DNA of 64,000 nt. It comes from JAQUOA01 sp037443785 (lineage in GTDB: Bacteria > Bacteroidota > Ignavibacteria > UBA10030 > UBA8401). Both the position numbers and the translations under genes were made by a program. Below the pieces are notes generated by a model that was not told where the DNA came from, made no database searches, and saw nothing but the letters and a program-made list of their open reading frames with translations. The stretch spans positions 7,881 through 71,880 of the forward strand of contig JBBINR010000017.1 of NCBI GenBank assembly GCA_037443785.1, read 5' to 3'. Positions 25,378 to 32,837 of this stretch are shown piece after piece. Within the stretch, counting starts at the first letter, position 1. Each line of letters starts with the position of its first letter.

Positions 25378-25407
25378 GTCCCGCGCAACCTACGGGACTT
25401 TTTTTTT
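25378..25407 (+). terminator. Terminator-like hairpin in the leader of the Nif3-like gene (possible attenuator)
   Basis: GTCCCG (25378-25383) pairs with CGGGAC (25393-25398) across a 9-base loop and is followed by nine Ts (25399-25407). Six As before the stem also make it terminator-like in reverse. It ends 13 bases before the proposed TTG start at 25421. The annotated-looking ATG at 25376 would place this hairpin inside the coding sequence. Confidence 0.6.
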
Positions 25408-25420
25408 GCCCGGATGTCAA

Positions 25421-26524
25421 TTGACCATACAAGAATTTCAAAAAAAATTTGAAGCGATCGTACCTCCCGCAGTTGCATGGAAGAACGATAATATTGGATT
25501 ACAAATCGGGAACGGCGCAGATCAGATTAAAAATATTCTGGTAACGCTTGATGTAACAAAGGAAGTAGTGCTGGAAGCGATAAAGAAAAAGGCGAATCTT
25601 ATTGTTTCACATCATCCCCTGTTGTTTCATCCCCTGAAAAATATCTCTCCTTCGACGCGCGTTGGAGAAATCGTTTTAACTGCGATTGCAAATAATATTG
25701 CTGTGTATGCAGCCCATACGAATCTTGACAGCGTCAAGAGCGGAGTAAATTTTACTCTCGCAGAAATTTTTGGCCTGAAGGATGTTTCGATTCTTTCCCC
25801 AATAAAAGATTCGTTGACAAAAATTGCCGTCTTCGTTCCACGCAACTTCGCTGAAACTGTTGCGGAAGCAATGCACCATGCGGGGGCAGGAATGTTTTCA
25901 AAATATGATCATTGCTCTTTTAGAACAGAGGGCACCGGTACATTTAGAGGAATGGAACACGCAAAGCCGTTTCTTGGAACGGTGGGATATTTGGAAAAGG
26001 CTGACGAAACTCGACTTGAGATGTTATGTGAAACATGGAAGATTTCTGCGGTGCTTGCTGCAGTGAAGAAAGTGCATCCGTATGAAGAGATTGCGTACGA
26101 TATCTATCCGTTAGCAAACAGAAACAGCGAATATGGGCTTGGGGCAATTGGCGATTTACCGAAACCGATTTCTGATCAAGTGCTCCTCAGACTTGTGAAG
26201 AAAAAATTGAATGCAAAAGCGCTTCGCTATTCAAAAGGGAAACAATCAATTAAACGTGTTGCCGTTTGCGGAGGTTCGGGCAGCGAACTCATTACGGAAG
26301 CATTAATGAACGGTGCCGATGCGATGATCACTGCAGATATAAAATACCACACGTTCCAAGACTTTGAAAATAAAATTATGCTGATTGATGCAGGACATTA
26401 TGAGACTGAACGAGTTGTTCTCCCTTCGCTCGCTAAGCAGATTGACGGCATTGTTAATATGAAAAAGAAAAATTCAAAAATAGTTTTTACTGAAAATACA
26501 ACAAATCCTATACGTTATTATTAA
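25421..26524 (+). CDS. Nif3-like dinuclear metal-centre hexameric protein (YqfO type)
   Basis: The TTG start at 25421 (LTIQEFQKKFEAIVPPAVAW) matches the usual N-terminus of the family; the in-frame ATG at 25376 would only add a hairpin-encoded peptide. The protein has about 367 residues, with metal-ligand segments NLIVSHHPLLFHPL, AAHTNLDSV and IDAGHYETERV, and WKNDNIGLQIGNG early on. A CutA/PII-like inserted domain occupies the middle (about 120-225; KVHPYEEIAYDIYPL), as in Bacillus YqfO. The family has been linked to GTP cyclohydrolase I type 2, but its cellular role is not settled. The downstream zinc-ribbon gene is a frequent neighbour. Confidence 0.9.
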   Translation: MTIQEFQKKFEAIVPPAVAWKNDNIGLQIGNGADQIKNILVTLDVTKEVVLEAIKKKANLIVSHHPLLFHPLKNISPSTRVGEIVLTAIANNIAVYAAHTNLDSVKSGVNFTLAEIFGLKDVSILSPIKDSLTKIAVFVPRNFAETVAEAMHHAGAGMFSKYDHCSFRTEGTGTFRGMEHAKPFLGTVGYLEKADETRLEMLCETWKISAVLAAVKKVHPYEEIAYDIYPLANRNSEYGLGAIGDLPKPISDQVLLRLVKKKLNAKALRYSKGKQSIKRVAVCGGSGSELITEALMNGADAMITADIKYHTFQDFENKIMLIDAGHYETERVVLPSLAKQIDGIVNMKKKNSKIVFTENTTNPIRYY

Positions 26525-26534
26525 GGAGAAAACA

Positions 26535-27257
26535 TTGGAAGAGACTCTTCGGTTATTATACCAACTACAACGAGTAGACAGCAATTTAGATGAAGTTGAA
26601 GAAAGCAAAGGCGATTTACCGGAAACAGTCAGAGAACTGGAGCAAGAAATTTCAGAACTCGATCAAAAAGTAAAAAATAAGAAGCAGTTCATCGACGAAC
26701 ATGTCGCCTCACGCAATAAAGCCGATGAGGATATTAAAGATTTCGAAGAGAAGTTAAAAAAATATAAGACACAGCAATATCAGGTTCGAAACAACAAAGA
26801 ATACGACGCAATCACAAAAGAAATTGATTTTGCAGAGGAATCAGTAAAGACACTGACAAAGCAGTTTGAAGATTTTGAGAATCAAATGACCGGCGCCAAG
26901 AATGATCTCGAAGAATTTCAAAGCCTGCTTGACGAGAAACAAAAAATCTTAAAAGAGAAAAAAGAAGAACTGGCAGAAATATCAAAAGAAACCGAAGAAG
27001 AAGAATCAAAATACCGGCATGAACGCGAGAAGATCGTTATTCGTATCAATAAAGATACCATCGCCAAATACACTAAAATCCGTTCGGCTCGCGGAAAAGC
27101 AGTTGTTCCAGTGAGAAAGGATTCATGCGGCGGGTGCGGGAACAGAATTCCCCCGCAGCATATCATTGAACTGCGCCGGAATGATAAAATGTATATCTGC
27201 CAGCATTGCGGTCGTATCGTAGTGTCGGATGAATTTGCAAGAAGCTACACGGCATAA
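26535..27257 (+). CDS. Coiled-coil protein with C4-type zinc ribbon
   Basis: The 240-residue protein starts at TTG 26535 after a strong AAGGAG ribosome site. Residues 1-170 form long charged heptad-like helices (two antiparallel coiled coils). The C-terminus is a four-cysteine zinc ribbon (CGGCGNRIPP and YICQHCGRIVVSDEF). This C4-type zinc-ribbon family is widespread and poorly characterised; binding to nucleic acids or secretion components has been proposed for relatives. It lies between the Nif3-like and RNase H genes, with the next start immediately after its stop. Confidence 0.88.
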   Translation: MEETLRLLYQLQRVDSNLDEVEESKGDLPETVRELEQEISELDQKVKNKKQFIDEHVASRNKADEDIKDFEEKLKKYKTQQYQVRNNKEYDAITKEIDFAEESVKTLTKQFEDFENQMTGAKNDLEEFQSLLDEKQKILKEKKEELAEISKETEEEESKYRHEREKIVIRINKDTIAKYTKIRSARGKAVVPVRKDSCGGCGNRIPPQHIIELRRNDKMYICQHCGRIVVSDEFARSYTA

Positions 27258-27671
27258 ATGAAATTATTCGCTCATACTGACGGCGCATCGAGAAATAATC
27301 CCGGTGAAGCAGGTATTGGAATTGTGATAAAAAATGAGAGCGGTGAAGTTGTTGCACGGATAAAAAAATATCTTGGAAGTACCACCAATAATGTTGCGGA
27401 ATACACCGCTCTCATCCAATGCATTGAAAGCGTCATTGCATCAGAAACTTTTCACTGTTCTTCCCTTGTTGTCCATACAGACAGCGAATTGATGACGAAG
27501 CAAGTCAATGGTGCATATAAAGTAAAAGATCAGAATTTGAAAGTGCTTCACACAAAGGTAAAAAATCTCTTAGCAACTGCTGGATTTGAATTCACCATCA
27601 AACATATTCCGCGTGCACTCAATAAAGAGGCAGATTTGCTGGCGAATGAAGCCATTGATTCAAAAGCATAA
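27258..27671 (+). CDS. Ribonuclease HI family protein
   Basis: The 137-residue protein has the RNase H fold and the four acidic catalytic residues: LFAHTDGASRNNPGEAGIG (Asp), TTNNVAEYTALIQCIE (Glu), LVVHTDSELMTKQVNGAYK (Asp) and NKEADLLANEAID (Asp). It should cleave the RNA strand of RNA-DNA hybrids. The sequence is closer to the YpdQ/RnhA-like short form without the basic handle loop of E. coli RNase HI. It starts directly after the zinc-ribbon gene and precedes rnpB. Confidence 0.9.
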   Translation: MKLFAHTDGASRNNPGEAGIGIVIKNESGEVVARIKKYLGSTTNNVAEYTALIQCIESVIASETFHCSSLVVHTDSELMTKQVNGAYKVKDQNLKVLHTKVKNLLATAGFEFTIKHIPRALNKEADLLANEAIDSKA

Positions 27672-27840
27672 ATTTCGTACATCATAGTAGAACACTATGA
27701 TAGAAATTGTTCAAAATATTCTCTACATCATCACGATGTATGCCGCCGTTCGCTCGTTCGATCGGTGGATCAAAGTTTTTAATTCATCATCTTTACATTC
27801 TCATTCGATTGTTTTTGCGCAATGCCTACAAGTCGTTACG

Positions 27841-28275
27841 GCTCGACAAGCAATCGCTGTAGTTCATCAACGAATTATGGAGGAAAGTCCGAACTCTATT
27901 CCAATACGACATTGGAATGGGCACAGTGCTGGATAACGTCCAGGACGAGTAATCGTACGGAAAGTGTCACAGAAAATAAACCGTCCCGGTGGCTTTTATC
28001 GGGATAAGGGTGAAATGGTGCGGGATGCAAGTAAGCGTCCTTAATGTAAGAGCGCACCGGCTGCATGGCGACATGCAGCGCATGACAAACCCCACTGAGA
28101 GCAAGACCATGTATATCCTGTTCCGTGCTTCGGCGCGCAAAGAGATGCCCGCTCAATTCTTTAAAGAGACAGGAAGGGTAGGTCGCTAGAGTTCTGTAGC
28201 AATACAGAATCGAGATAAATGATTGCTGCCCCGGGTTTTTTAACTCGGGAAACAGAATTCGGCTTATGTTGAACC
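27841..28275 (+). ncRNA. rnpB: RNase P RNA, bacterial class A
   Basis: Universally conserved segments appear in order: GAGGAAAGTCCG (27880), ACAGTGCTGG, GATAAGGGTGAAATGGTGCG, TAAGAGCGCACCGGC, GACAAACCCCACTGAGAGCAA, GGTAGGTCGCTAGAG and GAGATAAATGATTGCTG. P2 forms between AGCAATC (27849-27855) and GATTGCT (28221-28227). P1 is likely TCGACA (27843-27848) with TGTTGA (28267-28272). The 3' part ACAGAATTCGGCTTATGTTG matches the conserved 3' end that contacts tRNA CCA. The ends are estimated from P1. It cleaves pre-tRNA leaders together with the protein RnpA, not encoded here. Small ORFs across it are not coding. Confidence 0.95.
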
Positions 28276-28391
28276 CAGCACTTGTGGCAATGCCAAGGTA
28301 ACGGCATCGGCAACGCGCAAAACAGAGAATGGAAGATGCATTTTCTCAAAGGATGATCGATTCCGGTCAATCATCACATTGGAGAAGTGCA

Positions 28392-30098
28392 TTGACAACG
28401 AAAAAACCATACCGGTGGAGCGTTTCTCCGCCGCCTCCTGAGGACGTAGTAAAACGTCTTTCGGAAGAACTTACATTATCCCCTTCCCTTGTTTCTGTTT
28501 TAGTTAATAGAGGCATTGATACATTCGAGAAAGCGAAAAAATATTTTCGCCCGACGATTGATCAGCTTCATGATCCGTTCTTAATGGATGGAATGCATAA
28601 AGCCGTTGACCGTCTATTGACGGCAAAGAACAATCACGAAAAAATTCTTGTTTACGGTGACTATGATGTTGACGGCACCAACGGTGCCGGAATGCTCTAT
28701 TTGTATTTCAAAGAAATCGGATGCGATGTTTCCTATTATATCCCGGATCGTCTCACTGAAGGATATGGCATTTCTCAACCCGGCGTTGAGTACGCAAAAA
28801 AAGAAGGTGTCAATCTTCTTATCGCTATTGACTGCGGCATCACTGCCCTTGCCCAAGTCGAATATGCAAATCAATTAGGGATTGACGTTATCATTTGCGA
28901 TCATCACGAACCAGCCGATGAAATTCCGAATGCCGTTGCTGTATTAGATCCATTAAAGCCAAATTGTAAATATCCATTCAAAACGCTTTGCGGAACCGGC
29001 GTTGGATATAAATTTATTCAAGCCGTTGCTCGCACACTTGGTCACGAAGAAAAAATTACGCAATATGTCGATTATGTCGCTCTTGCAACAACGGCAGATA
29101 TTGTTCCGTTGGTTGACGAGAACCGAGTTTTCGTACGAATGGGCCTTGAACGAATCAACGCAACGCCGCGCCCCGGAATTCGCGCACTGTTAGATAAAGC
29201 GAGTTTGAAATTGGGAAATGCAACCACAGGGCAAATTGTCTTTGCAATGGCTCCCCGCATCAACGCTGTCGGAAGGTTGGGTGATGCAAAACGAGCCGTG
29301 GAATTATTAGTGAGCGACGATTATGAAAGTTCACTTCAATTTGCAAGCGTGTTGGAAAGTGAAAATCTTCATCGCAGAAAAATTGATGAGGGAGTTTTTG
29401 AAGAAGCCAAAAGTTTCATTGAAGACTACTTCCAAAAATACGGCGACGGCGCCATTGTGATGCACAATGAACAATGGCATCCCGGCGTTGTGGGAATTGT
29501 TGCATCGCGCATTGTAGAAAAATATTACCGCCCTGCCGTGATGATGACGACCGTTGAAGGTGTTGCCAAAGGATCCGCTCGCAGTATCAGCGGCGTCAAC
29601 ATTCATCAAGCGCTAAAACAAGTTGAAGATAAACTATTGCAGTTTGGCGGGCATAAATATGCTGCCGGCGTCAGTGTCGATCTCGACCGCATCGACGAAT
29701 TTCGAACGGCGTTTAACGATGTTATTCGCGGAATGCTGACGGACGATCTCCTCACTCCGGAAATCCATATTGATACTGAAATTGATCTGGAAGAATTGAC
29801 ACCGAAATTTATGCGCGTCTTAAAACAATTTGCACCGTTCGGCCCGCAAAACATGCGTCCGACATTTCTGACGAAACAAGTGCAAGTAACGGGATTACCG
29901 CGCATTGTCGGCAAGGATCATTTACGATTCAAAGTGAAAAAAAATGGTATTACATTCGATTGTATTGGTTTCAACCTTGGACATTTACTTGAAACGGTAA
30001 AATCAAAATTGTCCGGCTTAGATTTAGTTTTTTCGATTGATGAAAGTGATTTCACCGGTGTAGCTATTTCCCAACTGAAAATCAAAGATGTCCGTTAA
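28392..30098 (+). CDS. recJ: Single-stranded-DNA-specific 5'-3' exonuclease RecJ
   Basis: The start is placed at TTG 28392 (LTTKKPYRWSV) after a TTGGAGAAG ribosome site; the in-frame ATG at 28329 lies close to the end of rnpB. The protein has about 568 residues, with the DHH-family motifs VYGDYDVDGTNGAGMLYLYF, AIDCGITALAQ, VIICDHHEPADEIPNA, and VALATTADIVPLVDENR. The DHHA1 domain has MAPRINAVGRLGDAKRAVELL and FGGHKYAAGVSVDLDRI, and a C-terminal OB domain follows. RecJ degrades single-stranded DNA in recombination and mismatch repair. ruvC and ruvA follow at once, so this is a recombination module. Confidence 0.95.
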   Translation: MTTKKPYRWSVSPPPPEDVVKRLSEELTLSPSLVSVLVNRGIDTFEKAKKYFRPTIDQLHDPFLMDGMHKAVDRLLTAKNNHEKILVYGDYDVDGTNGAGMLYLYFKEIGCDVSYYIPDRLTEGYGISQPGVEYAKKEGVNLLIAIDCGITALAQVEYANQLGIDVIICDHHEPADEIPNAVAVLDPLKPNCKYPFKTLCGTGVGYKFIQAVARTLGHEEKITQYVDYVALATTADIVPLVDENRVFVRMGLERINATPRPGIRALLDKASLKLGNATTGQIVFAMAPRINAVGRLGDAKRAVELLVSDDYESSLQFASVLESENLHRRKIDEGVFEEAKSFIEDYFQKYGDGAIVMHNEQWHPGVVGIVASRIVEKYYRPAVMMTTVEGVAKGSARSISGVNIHQALKQVEDKLLQFGGHKYAAGVSVDLDRIDEFRTAFNDVIRGMLTDDLLTPEIHIDTEIDLEELTPKFMRVLKQFAPFGPQNMRPTFLTKQVQVTGLPRIVGKDHLRFKVKKNGITFDCIGFNLGHLLETVKSKLSGLDLVFSIDESDFTGVAISQLKIKDVR

Positions 30099-30103
30099 CG
30101 AAT

Positions 30104-30646
30104 ATGATTATTCTCGGCGTTGATCCCGGAACATTGATTGCTGGCTACGGCGTTATCGAGCGAAAAGGAAAATTCATTTCGATGCTCGATGTCGGTGTTA
30201 TTAAAAATGATTCTAGCGTTTCAATGCCTCTCCGCCTTCGCAAAATTTATTCGACTTTGTGCGATGTAATTGATAGATTTCACCCAGATGAGTTTGCGAT
30301 TGAAACCGCATTTTATTCAAAGAATGCACAATCGGCTTTAAAGATTGGACAAGCACGGGGTGTATCAATTCTCGCCGGCGTAAATCATGAAATTCCCGTT
30401 TCGGAATATTCACCACGAGAGATTAAAAAGGCAGTGACAGGAAAGGGAGCAGCCACAAAAGAACAGGTCCAGTATATGATGATGTCGATGCTGAATATAA
30501 AAGTAAAGCCAAAATATTTCGATTCGACCGATGCGCTTGCCGTTGCCATGTGCCATGCGTTCAAAATTTCCGCACCGCGCAAAGGTTTCAAAAATTGGAA
30601 ATCATTCCTCGAGGCAAATCCTGAACGGATCATAAAATTTCGCTAA
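30104..30646 (+). CDS. ruvC: Holliday junction endonuclease RuvC
   Basis: The 180-residue RNase H-fold protein has the four acidic active-site residues in IILGVDPGTLIAGYG (Asp7), FAIETAFYSKNAQSALKIG (Glu) and YFDSTDALAVAMCH (two Asp). It also has the junction-binding segment YSPREIKKAVTGKGAATKEQ. It resolves Holliday junctions with RuvAB. It starts 5 bases after recJ and precedes ruvA by 9 bases; ruvB is not in the window. Confidence 0.95.
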   Translation: MIILGVDPGTLIAGYGVIERKGKFISMLDVGVIKNDSSVSMPLRLRKIYSTLCDVIDRFHPDEFAIETAFYSKNAQSALKIGQARGVSILAGVNHEIPVSEYSPREIKKAVTGKGAATKEQVQYMMMSMLNIKVKPKYFDSTDALAVAMCHAFKISAPRKGFKNWKSFLEANPERIIKFR

Positions 30647-30655
30647 CTTCATGCT

Positions 30656-31258
30656 ATGATTACTCATCTCAAGGGCACGTTAACCAAAAAATCGCCGACA
30701 GAAATTGTTGTTGATGCCAACGGCGTTGGATATTCAATATTGGTTTCCATCTCAACATTCGGCAAACTTCCCGAAATTAATTCTTCACTTACAATTCTCA
30801 CGTATCATCACGTTCGTGAAGATGCACAACTGCTGTTCGGATTTGCAACCGAACAGGAGCGCGATGTTTTCCGCCTGCTTATTTCTGTTTCCGGAATTGG
30901 CCCGAAAATGGCACAGACAATTCTTTCGGGAATCCAGCCGGAAGAACTCGTGCGGACAATTTCTCAAGGAAACATCCGCTCGCTCACAGCAATTCCGGGC
31001 GTTGGAAAGAAAACGGCGGAACGAATGATTGTGGAGTTGAAAGATAAAATTTTGAAAATTGATACCGGTGTAGCACAGTTTGATATGAAATCAGCGGCAA
31101 CCTCAATTCGAAGTGAAGCACTCGCCGCGCTTTCCTCCCTCGGCTTTGCGCGCGATAAAGCTGAGCAAGCAATCAGAACGGTGCTGAACGAAAACGGTTC
31201 TGCAGAAATTTCTCTCGAAGAATTACTCAAGAAGGCGCTGAAGTCAACCGGTAAATGA
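30656..31258 (+). CDS. ruvA: Holliday junction branch-migration protein RuvA
   Basis: The 200-residue protein has the N-terminal OB domain with LKGTLTKKSPTEIVVDANGV and FGFATEQERDVFRLLISVSG. Two helix-hairpin-helix motifs follow (GIGPKMAQTILSG and IPGVGKKTAERMIVELKDK). The C-terminal domain that contacts RuvB is at about 145-197 (EALAALSSLGFARDKAEQAI). It forms a tetramer on four-way junctions. It overlaps the DUF1801 gene by ATGA. Confidence 0.95.
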   Translation: MITHLKGTLTKKSPTEIVVDANGVGYSILVSISTFGKLPEINSSLTILTYHHVREDAQLLFGFATEQERDVFRLLISVSGIGPKMAQTILSGIQPEELVRTISQGNIRSLTAIPGVGKKTAERMIVELKDKILKIDTGVAQFDMKSAATSIRSEALAALSSLGFARDKAEQAIRTVLNENGSAEISLEELLKKALKSTGK

Positions 31259-31626
31259 AACATTCCAAAGATGTTGACCGCTACATTGCCGCCGCCCCGC
31301 CTCTTCAACGAACAATATATTCACTCGTCCGAAAAATTATTTGGGAATCAATTCCTGATGTTGAAGAATCAATCAAATACACTGTCCCGTTTTATACTCG
31401 GAAAGGTTTGCTCTGCTATCTGAGTCCGCTTGACGATGGAATGTATATCGGATTTGCGAAAGGGTACCTCATGTCCGATTCAGCAGGAATTTTTTCAGGA
31501 TTGGACAGAAAACAGATCCGTCATATCGTGATAAAGAAAAAGTCGGATATTAAAAAGAAAGTACTGAAAGAATATTTTCTTGAAGCGATGGTATTGAATG
31601 AAATAAAAAGTGAAAAATTTCTTTAA
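31255..31626 (+). CDS. DUF1801 (YdhG-like) protein
   Basis: This 123-residue soluble protein fits the DUF1801/YdhG fold: YIAAAPPLQRTIYSLVRKII at the N-terminus, PDVEESIKYTVPFYTRKGLL, LDDGMYIGFAKGYLMSD and a basic C-terminus. The family adopts a small alpha-beta fold related to frataxin-like proteins; the function is not established. Its four-base overlap with ruvA indicates shared translation, but a role in recombination is not implied by the fold. Confidence 0.8.
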   Translation: MKHSKDVDRYIAAAPPLQRTIYSLVRKIIWESIPDVEESIKYTVPFYTRKGLLCYLSPLDDGMYIGFAKGYLMSDSAGIFSGLDRKQIRHIVIKKKSDIKKKVLKEYFLEAMVLNEIKSEKFL

Positions 31627-31638
31627 AAAAAGACAGTT

Positions 31639-32700
31639 CTATAACAGCAACGAATCGGGTAGTGTTATATAGTTTATTTTTCCGTTTCTATAAGACAAAG
31701 CCAATTGATTATTTGTTATCCCAAAAATTGCAAAAGCGGGATAATTTTCAACCAATGGCAGTGGAAAACTCCACCTGTATTGACCAGATTTTTGATCGTA
31801 AAAATCGGCAAACCATTCTCTATTGTTAATACTTGTTGATGATACAATGACAATATGATTGCCTATGACAGTTGCACAATTATTTATCACCGTCGGTTTA
31901 CTATGATCGATCTGTCCACGTCCTCTTTTTATCAAATCAGGATATGAATACTTGACTACAGTTGAGGCCTCATATATTATCTTGAGGGAATCATCAAACG
32001 CAAAGAACTTTCCTGCCTCCAAACAAACTTTGAAATTTATTCCTTTATTTCCTTTAACTAAAAACCCATATCGCTGTAAATAAACCAGGTTGTCATCTAA
32101 CTGAAATTTAATTTTTTTAAACTCTCTCGTTTTGATACTAATGAGCTCGTAAACATCAAGATTCGAAGGCTCCACATTCCAATCAACATTACTTTTAGCC
32201 AAAAAAATAGAACTACCCAGATACATAAATTCCGAAAGTTGTTCTGAATTTTTATAGGTTTGCCTAATGGAATTTGTTGGACTGAGTTCTATTATATTGC
32301 ATACGTGCGCAAACACATCTTCTTCCAATATGTAAACGTTATTTTCATCGACACCGATTATCCGTTTGGGAAATATACTGAGAGGATATTTTGTTTCGAC
32401 AACTCCTTTAGTGTTTAGTTTAACAATGGAAAATGATTCTTGAAAACCATCATTTGATCGCCACCTTGCAAAAGAATAAAAATATCCATTATGATAGAAC
32501 GGAACTCCATCAACATTAGCTGGAAGATTTGCCGTTGAATCCACAACAACCTTTGAAATTCTAATATTCCTTTTTATCTCTTTGTCTCTTTTAGTAAATA
32601 CTCTAAAATAGGCAAGAGAAAATATTACACATGATATCAGCACAATGCTAAAGCCAATTCGATATCTGTTTGAGTTTATATTTTCAAAAATATTTTTCAT
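31639..32700 (-). CDS. Membrane-anchored protein of unknown function, propeller-like
   Basis: The 353-residue protein has one N-terminal transmembrane segment (IGFSIVLISCVIFSLAYFRV, about 15-34) and a large exported domain rich in short beta strands and aromatic residues. I see irregular blade-like repeats (for example GVPFYHNGYFYSFARW and NNCATVIGNHIVIVSSTS), suggestive of a six-bladed propeller of the kind found in Bacteroidota '6-bladed beta-propeller' proteins. No catalytic motif is evident. The gene is monocistronic, convergent with the DUF1801 gene, and looks more AT-rich than its neighbours, so it could be a recent arrival. Confidence 0.75.
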   Translation of the reverse strand: MKNIFENINSNRYRIGFSIVLISCVIFSLAYFRVFTKRDKEIKRNIRISKVVVDSTANLPANVDGVPFYHNGYFYSFARWRSNDGFQESFSIVKLNTKGVVETKYPLSIFPKRIIGVDENNVYILEEDVFAHVCNIIELSPTNSIRQTYKNSEQLSEFMYLGSSIFLAKSNVDWNVEPSNLDVYELISIKTREFKKIKFQLDDNLVYLQRYGFLVKGNKGINFKVCLEAGKFFAFDDSLKIIYEASTVVKYSYPDLIKRGRGQIDHSKPTVINNCATVIGNHIVIVSSTSINNREWFADFYDQKSGQYRWSFPLPLVENYPAFAIFGITNNQLALSYRNGKINYITLPDSLLL

Positions 32701-32780
32701 TTCATTAATATTAACGAACTAATTTATTGAAATAATTTTCCCGACAATATACTCTTCCCTTCTCCTAATGGCAATAAATA

Positions 32781-32819
32781 AAAAAGGTCTGACAATCAAT
32801 ATGCTTTGTCGGACCTTTT
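32781..32819 (-). terminator. Intrinsic terminator after copA
   Basis: On the minus strand GGTCCGACAA pairs with TTGTCAGACC over 10 base pairs (one G-U) around an 11-base loop, followed by six Ts. It lies 18 bases beyond the copA stop. Confidence 0.85.
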
Positions 32820-32837
32820 GAACAAGGAAAGTTATAT

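Noticed and set aside
25376..25420. ATG at 25376 as the start of the Nif3-like protein
   Set aside because: The extra residues are encoded by a terminator-like hairpin with a T-run, and family proteins begin at the residues after TTG 25421.
27697..28189. Small plus-strand and minus-strand ORFs across the RNase P RNA
   Set aside because: The region is fully explained by conserved RNase P RNA segments and pairing; the ORFs have no protein features.
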